Of a stretch of DNA of 64,000 nucleotides, positions 25,213 through 35,859 are shown one piece after another. The translations under genes and the position numbers were made by a program. The stretch comes from Bacteroidales bacterium UBA5382. Lineage in GTDB: Bacteria > Bacteroidota > Bacteroidia > Bacteroidales > Dysgonomonadaceae. Positions within the stretch are counted from its first letter, which is position 1; each line of letters starts with the position of its first letter. The DNA lies in contig DHOU01000010.1 in NCBI GenBank assembly GCA_002409745.1, forward strand, positions 179,242 through 243,241. Reading direction: 5' to 3'. The notes beneath the pieces were generated by a model that was given only the letters and a program-made list of their open reading frames with translations, ran no database searches and was not told where the DNA came from.

Positions 25213-26553
25213 TTAAATCCTCTCCTTGATGGCTCTGCTTTCCGCTTCATAACCGGGCTTGTCGAGCAAGGCGAACATGTTCTTCTTGTAAGCTTCCACG
25301 CCGGGTTGATTGAAAGGATTCACCCCCAGCAGGTAGCCGCTGATGCCGCAGGCCTTTTCGAAGAAATAGATAAGCTGGCCGATATACTTGGCCGACAGTT
25401 CGGGAATCTCCAGCAGGACATTCGGCACGCCGCCGTCGACATGCGCAATACGGGTTCCCAATTCGGCCATTTTATTCACCTCGTCGACCCGTTTGCCGGC
25501 CAGGAAGTTGAGTCCGTCGAGATTCACATCGTCATGCGGGATCCTTACCGACCGATTCGGTTCTTTAATCGAAATCACCGTTTCGAAAATCGTCCGTTCC
25601 CCCTGTTGAATCCATTGTCCCATAGAGTGAAGATCGCTCGTGAAATCGACGGCTGCCGGGAAAATACCCAGTTGGTCTTTTCCTTCGCTTTCGCCGAAAA
25701 GCTGCTTCCACCATTCGGCAAAGAAGTGCAACTTGGGATGATAGTTGACCAGTATCTCAATTTTCTTTCCTCTCTTATAGAGTTCATTCCGTATAACGGC
25801 ATAAATGGCCGGAAGGTTATATTCGAACGACACCGAAGGTTGTGTTGCCTGTTCGATTTCGACCGCCCCTTTAACCAGTTCACGGATATTGATGCCCGCT
25901 ACGGCGATGGGCAACAATCCCACCGGGGTAAGCACCGAATAACGGCCGCCTACATCATCGGGGATCACAAATGTTTTATAACCCTCGGTCACGGCAAGCG
26001 AACGCAAGGCGCCTTTCGCCACATCCGTAATCGCCACAATGCGGTTTTTAGCCTCTTCACGGCCGACTTGCTTTTCGAGTTGGGCTTTCAACAAACGGAA
26101 AGCGATCGCCGGTTCGGTTGTGGTTCCCGATTTTGAAATATTAATAATACCGAATTCTTTATCTTTCAAGTATTCGGTGAGTTCATACAGATAATCTTCA
26201 CTGATATTGTTACCCGCATACAGGATAACCGGATGCTCGCGCTTCGCCGACAGCCAGTCCAACGAGGAAGAAAGCGCATCGATAACGGCTCGGGCGCCCA
26301 GATAGCTTCCCCCTATCCCGACAACAACCACCGCCTGGCAACGCGTGCGAAGTTCGACGGCAGTATCTTCAATGTCACGGAGTTGTTCTTCCGTGATGGA
26401 TGAAGGCAAGCCTACCCATCCGATAAAATCGTTTCCTTCACGACTTCCATTATACAATGCCTGATTACATTCGGAGGCTTGCGCCGATTGCCGGAGAATA
26501 TCTTCTTCCGATACAATGCCGGCAAGATGTTTAATAGTTAATTGAATACTCAT
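25213..26553 (-). CDS. pgi: Glucose-6-phosphate isomerase
   Basis: A 446-residue cytoplasmic enzyme interconverting glucose 6-phosphate and fructose 6-phosphate. Recognisable blocks are [32 protein letters not shown] (the sugar-phosphate site), [43 protein letters not shown] and the C-terminal [17 protein letters not shown] with the catalytic Lys. The length is that of the short bacterial form. It follows gpsA by 84 bp on the same strand, with no box recognised between, so it is probably in the lysS-gpsA-pgi operon. Confidence 0.97.
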   Translation of the reverse strand: MSIQLTIKHLAGIVSEEDILRQSAQASECNQALYNGSREGNDFIGWVGLPSSITEEQLRDIEDTAVELRTRCQAVVVVGIGGSYLGARAVIDALSSSLDWLSAKREHPVILYAGNNISEDYLYELTEYLKDKEFGIINISKSGTTTEPAIAFRLLKAQLEKQVGREEAKNRIVAITDVAKGALRSLAVTEGYKTFVIPDDVGGRYSVLTPVGLLPIAVAGINIRELVKGAVEIEQATQPSVSFEYNLPAIYAVIRNELYKRGKKIEILVNYHPKLHFFAEWWKQLFGESEGKDQLGIFPAAVDFTSDLHSMGQWIQQGERTIFETVISIKEPNRSVRIPHDDVNLDGLNFLAGKRVDEVNKMAELGTRIAHVDGGVPNVLLEIPELSAKYIGQLIYFFEKACGISGYLLGVNPFNQPGVEAYKKNMFALLDKPGYEAESRAIKERI

Positions 26554-26637
26554 AATGCATTTTATTTTAAGTATGATGTAGATGTCTAACGTTTGCGGTC
26601 AGCAATTCTTTAGACTTCATTTGTCTGGTGACTATTA

Positions 26638-27633
26638 TCAGAAAAGTTCGATCAATTTATCGACCGCCGCCTGTGGGCGCAACCGTTCATACAAAATTTC
26701 ATAGACGGTGCGGGAGATGGGGATGTCGATTTTAAAACGCTCGTTCATCTCGGCGATACATTTGGCGCCGTAATACCCTTCGGCAATCATTTCCATTTCG
26801 AGTTGCGCCGTTTTCACCGAATAGCCTTTGCCGAGCATCGTTCCCAGTGTACGGTTGCGACTGAACTGCGAATAAGCCGTAACGAGCATATCGCCCAAAT
26901 AATGCTGTTCGCAAATATTCCGTTCCATCGGGACGATTCCATCGAGAAAGCGTTCCATTTCCTTGGCGCAATTACTCATCAGCACCGCCTGGAAATTATC
27001 GCCGTATTGCAATCCCTGGCATACACCCGATATGATGGCGTAAATATTCTTCAACACAGCCGCCAATTCGATCCCCACGACATCATTCGAAAATTTTGTT
27101 TTCAGAATGCGGGAGGTAAGACCGGCGGCGAGGGTTTTCGCTTTTTCCGTATCCTTACTGGCGAAGGTAAGGAAAGAAAGCCTTTCCAATGCCACCTCTT
27201 CGGCGTGGCACGGGCCGGAAATCACCCCGATGTTTTCCTGCGGGATTTTAAAATTATCGGCCAGGTATTCGCTCATCACCATATTGTCTCCGGGCACAAT
27301 CCCTTTTAGAGCCGAAAAAACGATTTTTCCCTTGAACGCACTGTTCCATACCCGTCGGAAATATTGCTTCACATAAGGAGAGGGAACGGCGATGATGAGC
27401 GTGGTGGAGTCCTTTATCGCTTTTTCGATATTGGAATAAAAGGTAATCTGGGCCAGATTGAATTTCACATTGGTCAGATAATTCGGGTTGTGGCCTAACT
27501 TGTAAAAACCCTCTATTTGCTCGTCACGACGAATATACCAATTGATATTCTTTTGCGTCATCAATACGATCTTGGCCAATGCGGTACCCCACGTTCCGCC
27601 TCCTACGATACAAATTTTTCCGAATGAATTCAT
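26638..27633 (-). CDS. gpsA: Glycerol-3-phosphate dehydrogenase (NAD(P)+)
   Basis: A 331-residue enzyme that reduces dihydroxyacetone phosphate to sn-glycerol 3-phosphate for phospholipid synthesis. The N-terminal Rossmann loop is IVGGGTWGTALAKI (usually GxGxxG/A). SALKGI and ISGPCHAEEVA follow, then the catalytic Lys region ELAAVLKNIYAIISGVCQGL. It begins 46 bp after the lysS stop, on the same strand. Confidence 0.96.
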   Translation of the reverse strand: MNSFGKICIVGGGTWGTALAKIVLMTQKNINWYIRRDEQIEGFYKLGHNPNYLTNVKFNLAQITFYSNIEKAIKDSTTLIIAVPSPYVKQYFRRVWNSAFKGKIVFSALKGIVPGDNMVMSEYLADNFKIPQENIGVISGPCHAEEVALERLSFLTFASKDTEKAKTLAAGLTSRILKTKFSNDVVGIELAAVLKNIYAIISGVCQGLQYGDNFQAVLMSNCAKEMERFLDGIVPMERNICEQHYLGDMLVTAYSQFSRNRTLGTMLGKGYSVKTAQLEMEMIAEGYYGAKCIAEMNERFKIDIPISRTVYEILYERLRPQAAVDKLIELF

Positions 27634-27679
27634 TTCGACTGTTTATTGAAGTCCTTTTGATTATTATGCTGTTTAGCGA

Positions 27680-29410
27680 TTATTCGCCGGCACGGGTTGT
27701 CCATTCTTTAACTTCATCGGGAGCAGGATTGTTCAAACCCATTTTCAGTTTCTTATTCAATCCGCAAATTTCCTGGTGTAATTTGTTGGGATTTACCTCT
27801 TTCAAATCCGCGACACGGTTATATCCGGCCTTTTGCAACACGGGGATCCACTCTTCCGGGACTCCCACCTGAATATAAGCCTGGTCGGCATCTTTTTGAA
27901 CGGTTTTCTCGGGACGCATTTGGGGGAAGAGAAGCACTTCCTGAATGGTTGTCTGTCCGGTGAGCAACATCGTCAGGCGGTCCATTCCGATTCCCATCCC
28001 TGCCGTAGGAGGCATTCCGTATTCGAGGGCGCGGAGGAAGTCCTGATCGATATACATCGCTTCGTCGTCCCCTTTTTCCGAAAGGCGCAATTGCTCTTCG
28101 AAGCGCTCGCGTTGGTCGATCGGGTCATTTAATTCAGAGTACGCATTCGCCAGTTCCTTCCCGTTTACCATTAGCTCGAAGCGTTCGGTCAGTTCGGGAT
28201 TGTCGCGATGGCGCTTGCATAACGGCGACATTTCAATGGGATAATCAATGATAAAAGTCGGCTGGATATACGAAGCCTCGCACTTTTCGCCGAATATCTC
28301 ATCGATAAGTTTTCCTTTCCCCATGGTTTCGTCATATTCTACCCCCAACCGGTCGCATACTTCGCGCAACTGCTGTTCGTTCATACCGCTGATATCGATG
28401 CCGGTATGCTCTTTGATGGCGTCGAGCATCGTGATGCGCTTGTAAGGAGCCTTGAAGTCTATTTCCTGTTCGCCGACCTTTGTTTTGGTGGTACCCAACA
28501 CTTGCAGGGCGGTATACTCGAGCATTTGCTCGGTGAACTCCATCATCCATTTATAATCTTTATACGCCACATAGATTTCCATCACCGTAAACTCCGGGTT
28601 ATGCGTCCGGTCCATCCCTTCGTTACGGAAATCCCGCGAAAATTCATACACGCCTTCGAAGCCTCCCACGATGAGCCGTTTTAAATAGAGCTCGTTGGCG
28701 ACGCGCAGATACAAGTCGATATCGAGGGCATTGTGATGCGTGATGAACGGACGCGCCGCCGCTCCTCCCGGAATGCTTTGCAATACGGGCGTATCGACTT
28801 CCAGATAACCGTGATGATTGAAATATTCGCGCATGGCATTGAATATTTTCGTACGCTTTAAGAAAATCTCTTTTACGTGATCGTTGACCAGCAAGTCGAC
28901 ATACCGCTGCCGGTAACGCAGTTCGGGATCGGAAAACTTATCGTAAGCCACCCCGTCTTTCATTTTGACAACGGGCAGGGGACGTAACGATTTGGATAAA
29001 ACGGTGAGGGATTGTGCATGTACCGATATTTCGCCCATCTGCGTGCGGAACACAAAACCGGTAATACCGACAAAATCGCCTATGTCGAGTAGTTTTTTAA
29101 ATACGATGTTATAAAGGTCTTTATTCTCGTCGGGACAGATATCGTCGCGGGTAATATACACTTGTATTCTGCCTTTCGAGTCTTGCAGTTCGAAGAAAGA
29201 AGCTTTACCCATGATACGGCGGTTCATAATACGCCCGGCAATGCTTACCTGCCGCCGTCCGGCTTCGTCGGTAAACTCGTTTTTAATATCGGTAGAGTAG
29301 GCATCGACCTGATATAGATCAGCCGGATAAGGATTTATTCCATGCGTGCGTAACTCATCGAGACTTTGTCTGCGAATAATTTCTTGTTCACTAAGTTCTA
29401 CGTGATGCAT
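27680..29410 (-). CDS. lysS: Lysyl-tRNA synthetase, class II, with C-terminal extension
   Basis: A 576-residue enzyme. The N-terminal OB-fold anticodon-binding domain (about 50-165, [21 protein letters not shown]) is followed by the class II catalytic core with motif 2 ([20 protein letters not shown]) and motif 3 ([14 protein letters not shown]). After motif 3, about 70 residues ([21 protein letters not shown]...) form a helical tail absent from E. coli LysS and seen in Bacteroidetes members; its job is unknown. It heads the operon with gpsA and pgi. A TACTTTTG box lies at 29453-29460. Confidence 0.97.
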   Translation of the reverse strand: MHHVELSEQEIIRRQSLDELRTHGINPYPADLYQVDAYSTDIKNEFTDEAGRRQVSIAGRIMNRRIMGKASFFELQDSKGRIQVYITRDDICPDENKDLYNIVFKKLLDIGDFVGITGFVFRTQMGEISVHAQSLTVLSKSLRPLPVVKMKDGVAYDKFSDPELRYRQRYVDLLVNDHVKEIFLKRTKIFNAMREYFNHHGYLEVDTPVLQSIPGGAAARPFITHHNALDIDLYLRVANELYLKRLIVGGFEGVYEFSRDFRNEGMDRTHNPEFTVMEIYVAYKDYKWMMEFTEQMLEYTALQVLGTTKTKVGEQEIDFKAPYKRITMLDAIKEHTGIDISGMNEQQLREVCDRLGVEYDETMGKGKLIDEIFGEKCEASYIQPTFIIDYPIEMSPLCKRHRDNPELTERFELMVNGKELANAYSELNDPIDQRERFEEQLRLSEKGDDEAMYIDQDFLRALEYGMPPTAGMGIGMDRLTMLLTGQTTIQEVLLFPQMRPEKTVQKDADQAYIQVGVPEEWIPVLQKAGYNRVADLKEVNPNKLHQEICGLNKKLKMGLNNPAPDEVKEWTTRAGE

Positions 29411-29452
29411 TTATAACGTCGTTTTGATATATAGCAAATTATTAAATCGGTA

Positions 29453-29460
29453 CAAAAGTA
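29453..29460 (-). promoter_or_regulatory. -7 box for lysS-gpsA-pgi
   Basis: TACTTTTG on the minus strand, an exact TAnnTTTG match, 42 bp before the lysS start. Confidence 0.55.
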
Positions 29461-29502
29461 CGAAAATATATTGCATTCTTCCTGTCCGTTAAGTTTTTTT
29501 CT

Positions 29503-29558
29503 CCATCGTCCATCGTTCATCGTCCATCGTTCATCGTTCATCTTTCATCGTTCATCTT
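29503..29558. repeat. Heptanucleotide tandem array, eight units (CATCGTT type)
   Basis: Eight contiguous units, CCATCGT or TCATCGT with two TCATCTT, lie between the divergent lysS and dapA promoters. The array ends four bases before the -33 TTG of the dapA promoter, so a copy change would move upstream sequence relative to that promoter. Confidence 0.9.
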
Positions 29559-29562
29559 TTCT

Positions 29563-29592
29563 TTGTAAGGTTTTAAAAATTATGTACCTTTG
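29563..29592 (+). promoter_or_regulatory. Promoter of dapA
   Basis: TTG at 29563-29565 and TACCTTTG at 29585-29592 are separated by 19 bp, a near-ideal Bacteroidetes promoter; the dapA ATG is 70 bp downstream. Confidence 0.75.
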
Positions 29593-29662
29593 CGTAATTA
29601 AGAACAATTTGTATACAACCTGTTTCTTAAAGAAGTAAATTGCAAGAAATAACAGACATTCC

Positions 29663-30550
29663 ATGCCAAATGTAAAATTAAAAGGATTAGGCGTTGCATT
29701 GGCCACTCCTTTTCATGCAGATTATTCAGTGGACTACAACGCGCTGCATAAATTGTTGGATTATCTCCTCGACGGCGGCGTTGATTACCTGGTAGCCCTC
29801 GGTACCACTGCCGAAACACCGACTCTTTCCGAACGGGAACAGTCGGACATTATTCGTTTTGTTACCGACACGGTCCGAGGGAAAGTGCCGGTGATAATGG
29901 GAGTCGGAGGAAATAACACCGTTGCCCTGGCGGAAAAACTCCGCTCAATCGACATGACGGGTATCAGCGCCGTTTTGTCGGTAACACCTTATTACAACAA
30001 GCCTTCGCAGGAGGGATTATACCGTCACTATTGCACCTTATCGGAAGCGTCGCCCCTACCTCTTATTCTTTATAATGTACCCGGACGGACAGGTGTCAAC
30101 ATGACGGCGGAAACCACATTGCGCATTGCCCGATCGTGCGGCAATATCATCGCTATCAAAGAAGCTTCGAGTAATCTCGCGGAAGCGAAAGAAATTATCG
30201 CCGGAGCACCCGAAGGCTTTTCGGTTATTTCGGGCGATGATGCTATGACCCTTCCCATTATCAGGGCCGGAGGAGCGGGCGTTATTTCGGTATTGGGAAA
30301 CGCCTTTCCGCATGCTTTCGGCAAAATGGTACACCATGCTCTCGACAACCAATGGACGAAAGCCGAAGAAATTGAACAATCTTTCACGGAATTGATCCGG
30401 TTGCTATTTTGCGATGGAAATCCTTCCGGCGTAAAAGCGATGTTACACCTAAAAGGACTTACTGAAAACGTATTACGCCTCCCGCTCGTAGCGGTAAGCG
30501 ACGAAACACGGGAAATGATCAAACACCAATTATCCTTAGTAGAAAAATGA
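29663..30550 (+). CDS. dapA: 4-Hydroxy-tetrahydrodipicolinate synthase
   Basis: A 295-residue TIM-barrel aldolase condensing pyruvate and aspartate semialdehyde, the first step of the diaminopimelate/lysine branch. Visible features are GVALATPF at the N-terminus, GTTAETPTLS, the YYNKPSQEGLYRHY loop with the catalytic Tyr, and IIAIKEASSNL with the Schiff-base Lys near residue 165. ISGDDAMTLP follows. Its stop overlaps the start of the next gene (ATGA). It lies divergent from lysS, which uses lysine. Confidence 0.97.
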   Translation: MPNVKLKGLGVALATPFHADYSVDYNALHKLLDYLLDGGVDYLVALGTTAETPTLSEREQSDIIRFVTDTVRGKVPVIMGVGGNNTVALAEKLRSIDMTGISAVLSVTPYYNKPSQEGLYRHYCTLSEASPLPLILYNVPGRTGVNMTAETTLRIARSCGNIIAIKEASSNLAEAKEIIAGAPEGFSVISGDDAMTLPIIRAGGAGVISVLGNAFPHAFGKMVHHALDNQWTKAEEIEQSFTELIRLLFCDGNPSGVKAMLHLKGLTENVLRLPLVAVSDETREMIKHQLSLVEK

Positions 30551-31242
30551 AAATCAAAGAGTTCTTTTTCTTACTCTCCATCGCGTTGGGGAGCATCCTA
30601 TTGGCCCAATGTTCCTCTTCCAAAACCATTGTGGAAGATTTCCATACCGAAACCTACAATACCCGTATGGCTTATTTCGGCGAGCACCCGCTACAAAAAG
30701 GGCAGATTGTTTTCTTCGGCAACAGCATCACCCAAGCGGGTGAATGGGAATCGTATTTTCCGGGAAGCGACGTAGTCAACCGGGGCATTTCGGGAGATAA
30801 CACCGAAGGCATGTTGGCACGCATCGACGAAATCGTACAGTCGCAACCGGCAAAGTTTTTTATCATGGCCGGAATCAATGATATTTCGCTGGCGCGAGAC
30901 GAGAAAACCATCGTCGATAATTACCGGCAGATTATTCAGGCGGTAAAAAACGATTCGCCGCAAACGGAAATCTATATCCAAAGTGTCTTACCGGTCAATA
31001 ACGATTTTGCGCGCTATTCCCGTCTTAAAGGGAAAGAAGGGCGTATCCCCTCGCTCAACCGGAAACTAAAAGCGTTGGCCGATGCAGAGAACATCCCTTT
31101 CATCAATCTCTTTTCCTACTTCGCAGACGCTTCCGGAAAGCTCATTGCGTCGTACACCGGCGACGGATTACATCTTACGCCCGAAGCGTATGCGCTGTGG
31201 ACAAACATCATCCGCTCAAAGGTCGTTCAGGAAACAAAATAA
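30547..31242 (+). CDS. SGNH/GDSL-family esterase lipoprotein
   Basis: A 231-residue lipoprotein with signal MKIKEFFFLLSIALGSILL and lipobox AQC (Cys about 22). SGNH blocks are visible: VFFGNSITQAGEW (nucleophile Ser), NRGISGDNT (Gly), IMAGINDIS (Asn) and GDGLHLTPEAY (Asp-x-x-His). It probably removes acyl groups (for example acetyl) from a glycan or peptidoglycan in the periplasm; this is inferred from related sialate or platelet-activating-factor type esterases. It overlaps dapA by four bases, so the two are probably cotranslated. Confidence 0.9.
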   Translation: MKIKEFFFLLSIALGSILLAQCSSSKTIVEDFHTETYNTRMAYFGEHPLQKGQIVFFGNSITQAGEWESYFPGSDVVNRGISGDNTEGMLARIDEIVQSQPAKFFIMAGINDISLARDEKTIVDNYRQIIQAVKNDSPQTEIYIQSVLPVNNDFARYSRLKGKEGRIPSLNRKLKALADAENIPFINLFSYFADASGKLIASYTGDGLHLTPEAYALWTNIIRSKVVQETK

Positions 31243-31275
31243 CGAAACAGACGGGGATAAATATCGTACATCATC

Positions 31276-33447
31276 TTACCGCAGATCCATCTCTTCTATA
31301 AGGTGGGTTGCTCCGGCATATCGATCAATGATAAACAACACATAGCGGATATCCACAATAATACTTCGCTGATAGTCGGGCAGGAATTGAATATCCCCGC
31401 CGACGCCTTCCCAATTACGGTCGAAATTAATCCCGATCAGTTCACCTTTGCCGTTCATCACGGGGCTGCCCGAATTTCCTCCCGTCGTATGGGTGGTCGC
31501 AATAAACGCCACCGGCATCTTGCCGTCTGCACGGGCATAGCGGCCGAAATCGCCGCGACGGTATAGCTCTTTCAACTTGCCGGGTACCACAAACTCCCAA
31601 TTCTCGGGATCTTCTTTTTCCATCATTCCATCCATCGTGGATTGATAGCCGTAAGAAACGGCATCGCGGGGACGATACCCTTTCACTTGCCCATACGACA
31701 AACGAAGGGTCAGGTTTGCATCGGGGAAATGGGCATCCTCGCCATCCATCCGTAATATCCCTTCCATATAAGTGCGCCGGGCGATCTCGAAAGCATCGTC
31801 ATACGCGCTGAGCTGCGAACGAAGCCGGACGAACTCTTCGTTTACACCCCGCACGAAAGTAAGCATGGGATCGGCCTCCAGCGTCGTTGCCTCCAAACGG
31901 CCCGATAAAAATTGTTGCAGATTCTCCCCGCTTCCGAAAACAGAACGATCGAAGAGTGCCTCCACAAACCGCCCCGCATCGCCTTCGAAGGTTTCATAGA
32001 CAACCTGAAAACAAGCCGGCTGTTTTTCCCTCGGTACCGATGCCATATATTCGGCAATCATGGCCGCCGCCACTTTCCGATCGACCGCCGCATTATAATC
32101 TTTATCTGCGAACTTCCGGTAATCGTCGCTCAACTGTTTTTTTTGTTTTTCAATCTCCGCCGCATCCTTTTTATTCAAAGCGGCGATAAGCGCTTTACTG
32201 CCGGCAGTCGGAACCGACACAAATTCTACCGCACGAAGAATGCCTTCGGACAGCATTCGCTCTCGGTAACGCAAATCCGCTCTCTCCTGCACCATACGGG
32301 CAATAGCCTCAATAGCCTCCGGATACTGAAGAAGATTATTCTTCCCGGCCCAATCCAAAAGGCGGTCTTGCTGTTCCTTTTTCACCTGTTCCAAATCACG
32401 TAAATCAATCGCCCAATTCGAGCCGATGGCATTTTTGTGCCCGTTGGTCGATCCCGAATATTTGGCGGCATATTGGATTTTTACCCCCGGATCGCGCAGC
32501 ATCTCTTCAAGCATCGCCTCCTGCCGTACTTCACGCATGCGGATACGCACGGCATTATCGATATCACGCCTTTCGGCAACCTCCCACGAAGTGTAATATT
32601 TATGCGTCGTTCCCGGAAAGCCCAACAACATGGCGAAGTCATTTTCCTGCACCCCTTGCGTGGAAATCGTCAGCCAGCGTTTTGGTTTCAACGGTACGTT
32701 GTCGGGGGAATAAGCGGCCGGATTACCGTTTTTATCGGCATAGATACGGAAGAGAGAGAAATCGCCCGTATGCCTCGGCCACATCCAGTTATCGGTATCC
32801 GCGCCGAACTTTCCGATAGAGCTGGGCGGGGCTCCCACCAAACGCACATCGGAATAAATCTTTTTCGTAAACATATAATAGCGGTTACCGTTAAAAAACG
32901 GCTTTATTTCGACCGCAGTTCCGGGATGGGTTTCGAGGAATTCATTTCCGGCATGCTCGCGTGCCAGGCCGTTCAAATAAGCGGGAGAGAGGAAAAGCAC
33001 TCCGTGGGTATCTTTTTCCTTGTCACGCAACAAACACGCTTTCACATAGTCGGTCACATCGTCTATTTTATCGATAAAGGTGACGGTCAGCCCGTCATTG
33101 GGTAATTCCTGCGCCTGCGTCATCGCCCAAAAACCGTTTTCAAGATAGTTGTTTTCCAATGTACTGTGCTGCTGAATTTGTCCGTATCCGCAATGGTGAT
33201 TGGTCAACACCAATCCTTGCGACGAGATTACCTCTCCGGTACATCCTGAGCCGAATTGCACGACCGCATCTTTTAACGAACTCCCATCGGGATTATAAAT
33301 ATCGTAATCCTCTAGCTTCAATCCGAGTTGCCGCATGGCGGGATATTGTTGTTTTTTAAGCAGATGCAACATCCACATTCCTTCATCGGCGCGCACCGAT
33401 AACACACTCATTGTAAAAATGATCAGGCAAGTAAAACAGTTTCTCAT
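31276..33447 (-). CDS. S46 family dipeptidyl-peptidase (DPP7/DPP11 type)
   Basis: A 723-residue periplasmic serine peptidase with signal peptide (MRNCFTCLIIFTMSVLSVRA). Family landmarks are GMWMLHLL, FGSGCTGEVIS, the catalytic-His segment LTNHHCGYGQIQ, and GGNSGSPVMNGKG (nucleophile Ser near residue 660). GINFDRNWEGVGGDIQF and SIIVDIRYVLF lie near the C-terminus. S46 enzymes release dipeptides from oligopeptides and feed amino-acid fermentation in Bacteroidales. Gly rather than Arg in the specificity segment before DIQF hints at the DPP7 (hydrophobic P1) group rather than DPP11 (acidic P1), but this rests on memory of the family. It is convergent with the esterase gene, 33 bp apart, with a TACCTTTA box upstream at 33485-33492. 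Confidence 0.93.
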   Translation of the reverse strand: MRNCFTCLIIFTMSVLSVRADEGMWMLHLLKKQQYPAMRQLGLKLEDYDIYNPDGSSLKDAVVQFGSGCTGEVISSQGLVLTNHHCGYGQIQQHSTLENNYLENGFWAMTQAQELPNDGLTVTFIDKIDDVTDYVKACLLRDKEKDTHGVLFLSPAYLNGLAREHAGNEFLETHPGTAVEIKPFFNGNRYYMFTKKIYSDVRLVGAPPSSIGKFGADTDNWMWPRHTGDFSLFRIYADKNGNPAAYSPDNVPLKPKRWLTISTQGVQENDFAMLLGFPGTTHKYYTSWEVAERRDIDNAVRIRMREVRQEAMLEEMLRDPGVKIQYAAKYSGSTNGHKNAIGSNWAIDLRDLEQVKKEQQDRLLDWAGKNNLLQYPEAIEAIARMVQERADLRYRERMLSEGILRAVEFVSVPTAGSKALIAALNKKDAAEIEKQKKQLSDDYRKFADKDYNAAVDRKVAAAMIAEYMASVPREKQPACFQVVYETFEGDAGRFVEALFDRSVFGSGENLQQFLSGRLEATTLEADPMLTFVRGVNEEFVRLRSQLSAYDDAFEIARRTYMEGILRMDGEDAHFPDANLTLRLSYGQVKGYRPRDAVSYGYQSTMDGMMEKEDPENWEFVVPGKLKELYRRGDFGRYARADGKMPVAFIATTHTTGGNSGSPVMNGKGELIGINFDRNWEGVGGDIQFLPDYQRSIIVDIRYVLFIIDRYAGATHLIEEMDLR

Positions 33448-33615
33448 TTTCGATCTTTATTGATAAATTCATTCAGTCGGACCGTAAAGGTAAGAAAAAA
33501 ACCGAACGGAGGCAAAAGCCAACGGCCGATCGTTCGCAGTGCACGCGCAACAAATGGTTCGCATGGCGGAAGACAATTATTTATTCATCTGTGGATGAAA
33601 TAAAAAATTATCATG

Positions 33616-33623
33616 TATATTTG
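33616..33623 (+). promoter_or_regulatory. -7 box for lpxC-fabZ
   Basis: TATATTTG, an exact TAnnTTTG match, 38 bp before the GTG start of lpxC-fabZ. Confidence 0.55.
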
Positions 33624-33661
33624 CAGCAAAAAGAGTTATAGAGAATAAAAAAATCGATAAA

Positions 33662-35044
33662 GTGAAACAAAGAACGTTAAAAAACAGCTTTACATTAAAA
33701 GGTGTAGGGCTGCATACAGGGCTGAATATCACCATATCCTTCCATCCGGCCGAAGAAGATCACGGTTACAAGATTAAACGAGTAGATCTTCCCGACCAAC
33801 CGACGATAGACGCTTTGGCGGAAAATGTCGTAAATACCCGCAGAGGTACGGTCTTAGGAAAGGGAGATGTCACAATCAGCACCGTTGAACATGCTTTCTC
33901 CGCCCTCTATGCATTGGGGATCGATAATTGCCTGATCGAAGTAAACACATCGGAATTTCCAATTTTGGACGGAAGCGCCATCGAATATGTAAAAGCCATT
34001 AAGAATGCGGGAATCGTAGAACAAAAAAAAGACAAAGACTTCTATATCGTCCGCAAGAAACTCGAGGTTTCCGACCCCGAAACCGGTTCCAAACTAACAC
34101 TGTTGCCGGACGATAGCTTTTGCATCAATTCGTATATCGAATTCGACTCGATGTACATCCCCAACCAATCGGCGATCCTCGACGATATGTCGGAGTACGA
34201 AACCGAAATTGCTCCTTCGCGGACATTCGTTTTTGTGCGGGAGATACAGCAACTGCGTCAGGCCGGTCTTATAAAAGGCGGTAATCTGGACAACGCCATC
34301 GTTATTTATGAGCGGAAACTGTCGCAACCGGAATTAGATGAAATCGCCGACGCTCTTCACGTACAACGACACGACGCCAACGAATTGGGTTACCTCAATC
34401 ATCGCAAACTGGCTTTCCGGAATGAGCCCGCCCGTCACAAACTACTCGACATTGTCGGTGACATGGCCCTTATCGGAAAACCGATCCAAGGACGGTTAAT
34501 CGCTACGCGGCCGGGACACCATATCAACAACCAATTAGCCAGGTTAATTCGGAAAGATATAAAACTCAATGAAGTCCAACCGCCTATCTATAATGTAAAC
34601 GAGGAGCCGCTGATGGACAATAACCGCATCCGCGAACTGCTTCCGCATCGATATCCTTTTTTATTGGTCGACAAAATTATCCGTAAAACGGACAAATATA
34701 TCGTCGGAGTGAAAAACGTGACGACCAACGAACCCTTCTTTATGGGGCATTTCCCCCAGGAACCTATTATGCCGGGCGTTCTGCTGGTGGAAGCCATGGC
34801 GCAAACGGGAGGGTTACTCGTCCTGTCGCAACTGGATGAACCGGAACGTTATTCTACGTATTTCCTCAAGATCGACAATGTGAAATTTCGGCATAAAGTA
34901 GTACCGGGCGATACAGTCATCTTCCGGGTTGAACTGACGAGTGACTTACGACGAAATATTTCTTCCATGCGGGGATTGGCATTCATCGGTGAAAAAGTAG
35001 TATCCGAAGCCGATTTTACGGCACAGATCATTAAAAATAAATAA
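33662..35044 (+). CDS. lpxC: Bifunctional LpxC-FabZ: UDP-3-O-acyl-GlcNAc deacetylase / 3-hydroxyacyl-ACP dehydratase
   Basis: A 460-residue fusion typical of Bacteroidetes. Residues 1 to about 305 are LpxC, the zinc deacetylase committing to lipid A, with STVEHAFSALYAL, FPILDGSAIEYV and HKLLDIVGDMALIG containing zinc ligands. From about 315 FabZ follows, with LLPHRYPFLLVDKII and GHFPQEPIMPGVLLVEAMAQ (catalytic His and Glu). Joining them lets the cell balance the use of 3-hydroxyacyl-ACP between lipid A and phospholipid. The start is GTG at 33662; no ATG exists close by in frame. lpxA follows after 23 bp. Confidence 0.96.
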   Translation: MKQRTLKNSFTLKGVGLHTGLNITISFHPAEEDHGYKIKRVDLPDQPTIDALAENVVNTRRGTVLGKGDVTISTVEHAFSALYALGIDNCLIEVNTSEFPILDGSAIEYVKAIKNAGIVEQKKDKDFYIVRKKLEVSDPETGSKLTLLPDDSFCINSYIEFDSMYIPNQSAILDDMSEYETEIAPSRTFVFVREIQQLRQAGLIKGGNLDNAIVIYERKLSQPELDEIADALHVQRHDANELGYLNHRKLAFRNEPARHKLLDIVGDMALIGKPIQGRLIATRPGHHINNQLARLIRKDIKLNEVQPPIYNVNEEPLMDNNRIRELLPHRYPFLLVDKIIRKTDKYIVGVKNVTTNEPFFMGHFPQEPIMPGVLLVEAMAQTGGLLVLSQLDEPERYSTYFLKIDNVKFRHKVVPGDTVIFRVELTSDLRRNISSMRGLAFIGEKVVSEADFTAQIIKNK

Positions 35045-35067
35045 TCCGGCACCCATATTGAGAGATT

Positions 35068-35856
35068 ATGAATACGGTATCAACTTTAGCATTTATACAT
35101 CCCGAAGCCAAACTCGGCAAGAATATCATCGTTGAGCCTTTCGCCTATATCGACGCAAACACCGAAATAGGCGACGGCTCGCGCATCATGACTCAAGCGA
35201 CCGTGCTGAGCGGCGCTCGAATCGGTAAGAACTGTACGATATTTCCTCATGCCACAATCGCCGGCATTCCGCAAGACCTGAAGTTTAAAGGAGAAGAAAC
35301 GGTCGCCATCATCGGCGATAATACGATGATCAGGGAATGCGCAACCGTCAACCGGGGAACAGCTTCGAAGGGATTTACCAAAATCGGCAACAACTGCCTC
35401 ATCATGGCTTATAGTCATGTGGCGCACGATTGTGAATTGAGCGACCATGTGATTCTCGGCAATTCAACACAGCTTGCCGGAGAGATTGAAATCGACAGCT
35501 ATGCCATCCTTAGCGGCGGTACGCTGGTTCATCAATTTTCAAGAATCGGCGCGCATGCCATGATACAAGGCGGCTCTAAAATACCGAAAGATATTCCCCC
35601 GTACATCATGGTGGGACGCGAACCGATTACATTCATGGGATTGAATATCGTCGGACTGAGAAGACGGGGATTCAACAGTGAACAGATCAACGGTATACAG
35701 GAGATTTACCGCTACCTGTATCAATCGGGGTACAATACCACCCAAGCTATAGAACGAATCGAAAGAGAATTGCCCTCGACCCCCGAAAGGCAGCACATCC
35801 TGGAGTTTGTGCGTTCGTCCATGAGGGGTATCGTCAGAGGCAACATGGAAGGGTAA
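35068..35856 (+). CDS. lpxA: UDP-N-acetylglucosamine acyltransferase
   Basis: A 262-residue left-handed beta-helix acyltransferase, catalysing the first lipid A step. Hexapeptide repeats begin near residue 10 (AFIHPEAKLGKNIIVEP). The HDCELSDHVILGNSTQLAGE segment includes His near the active site, and GLRRRGFNSEQINGIQEIYR is the usual C-terminal helical domain. It is the second gene of the lpx operon, 23 bp after lpxC-fabZ. The next gene, agmatine deiminase, starts three bases after its stop, so all are likely cotranscribed. Confidence 0.97.
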   Translation: MNTVSTLAFIHPEAKLGKNIIVEPFAYIDANTEIGDGSRIMTQATVLSGARIGKNCTIFPHATIAGIPQDLKFKGEETVAIIGDNTMIRECATVNRGTASKGFTKIGNNCLIMAYSHVAHDCELSDHVILGNSTQLAGEIEIDSYAILSGGTLVHQFSRIGAHAMIQGGSKIPKDIPPYIMVGREPITFMGLNIVGLRRRGFNSEQINGIQEIYRYLYQSGYNTTQAIERIERELPSTPERQHILEFVRSSMRGIVRGNMEG

Positions 35857-35859
35857 GTT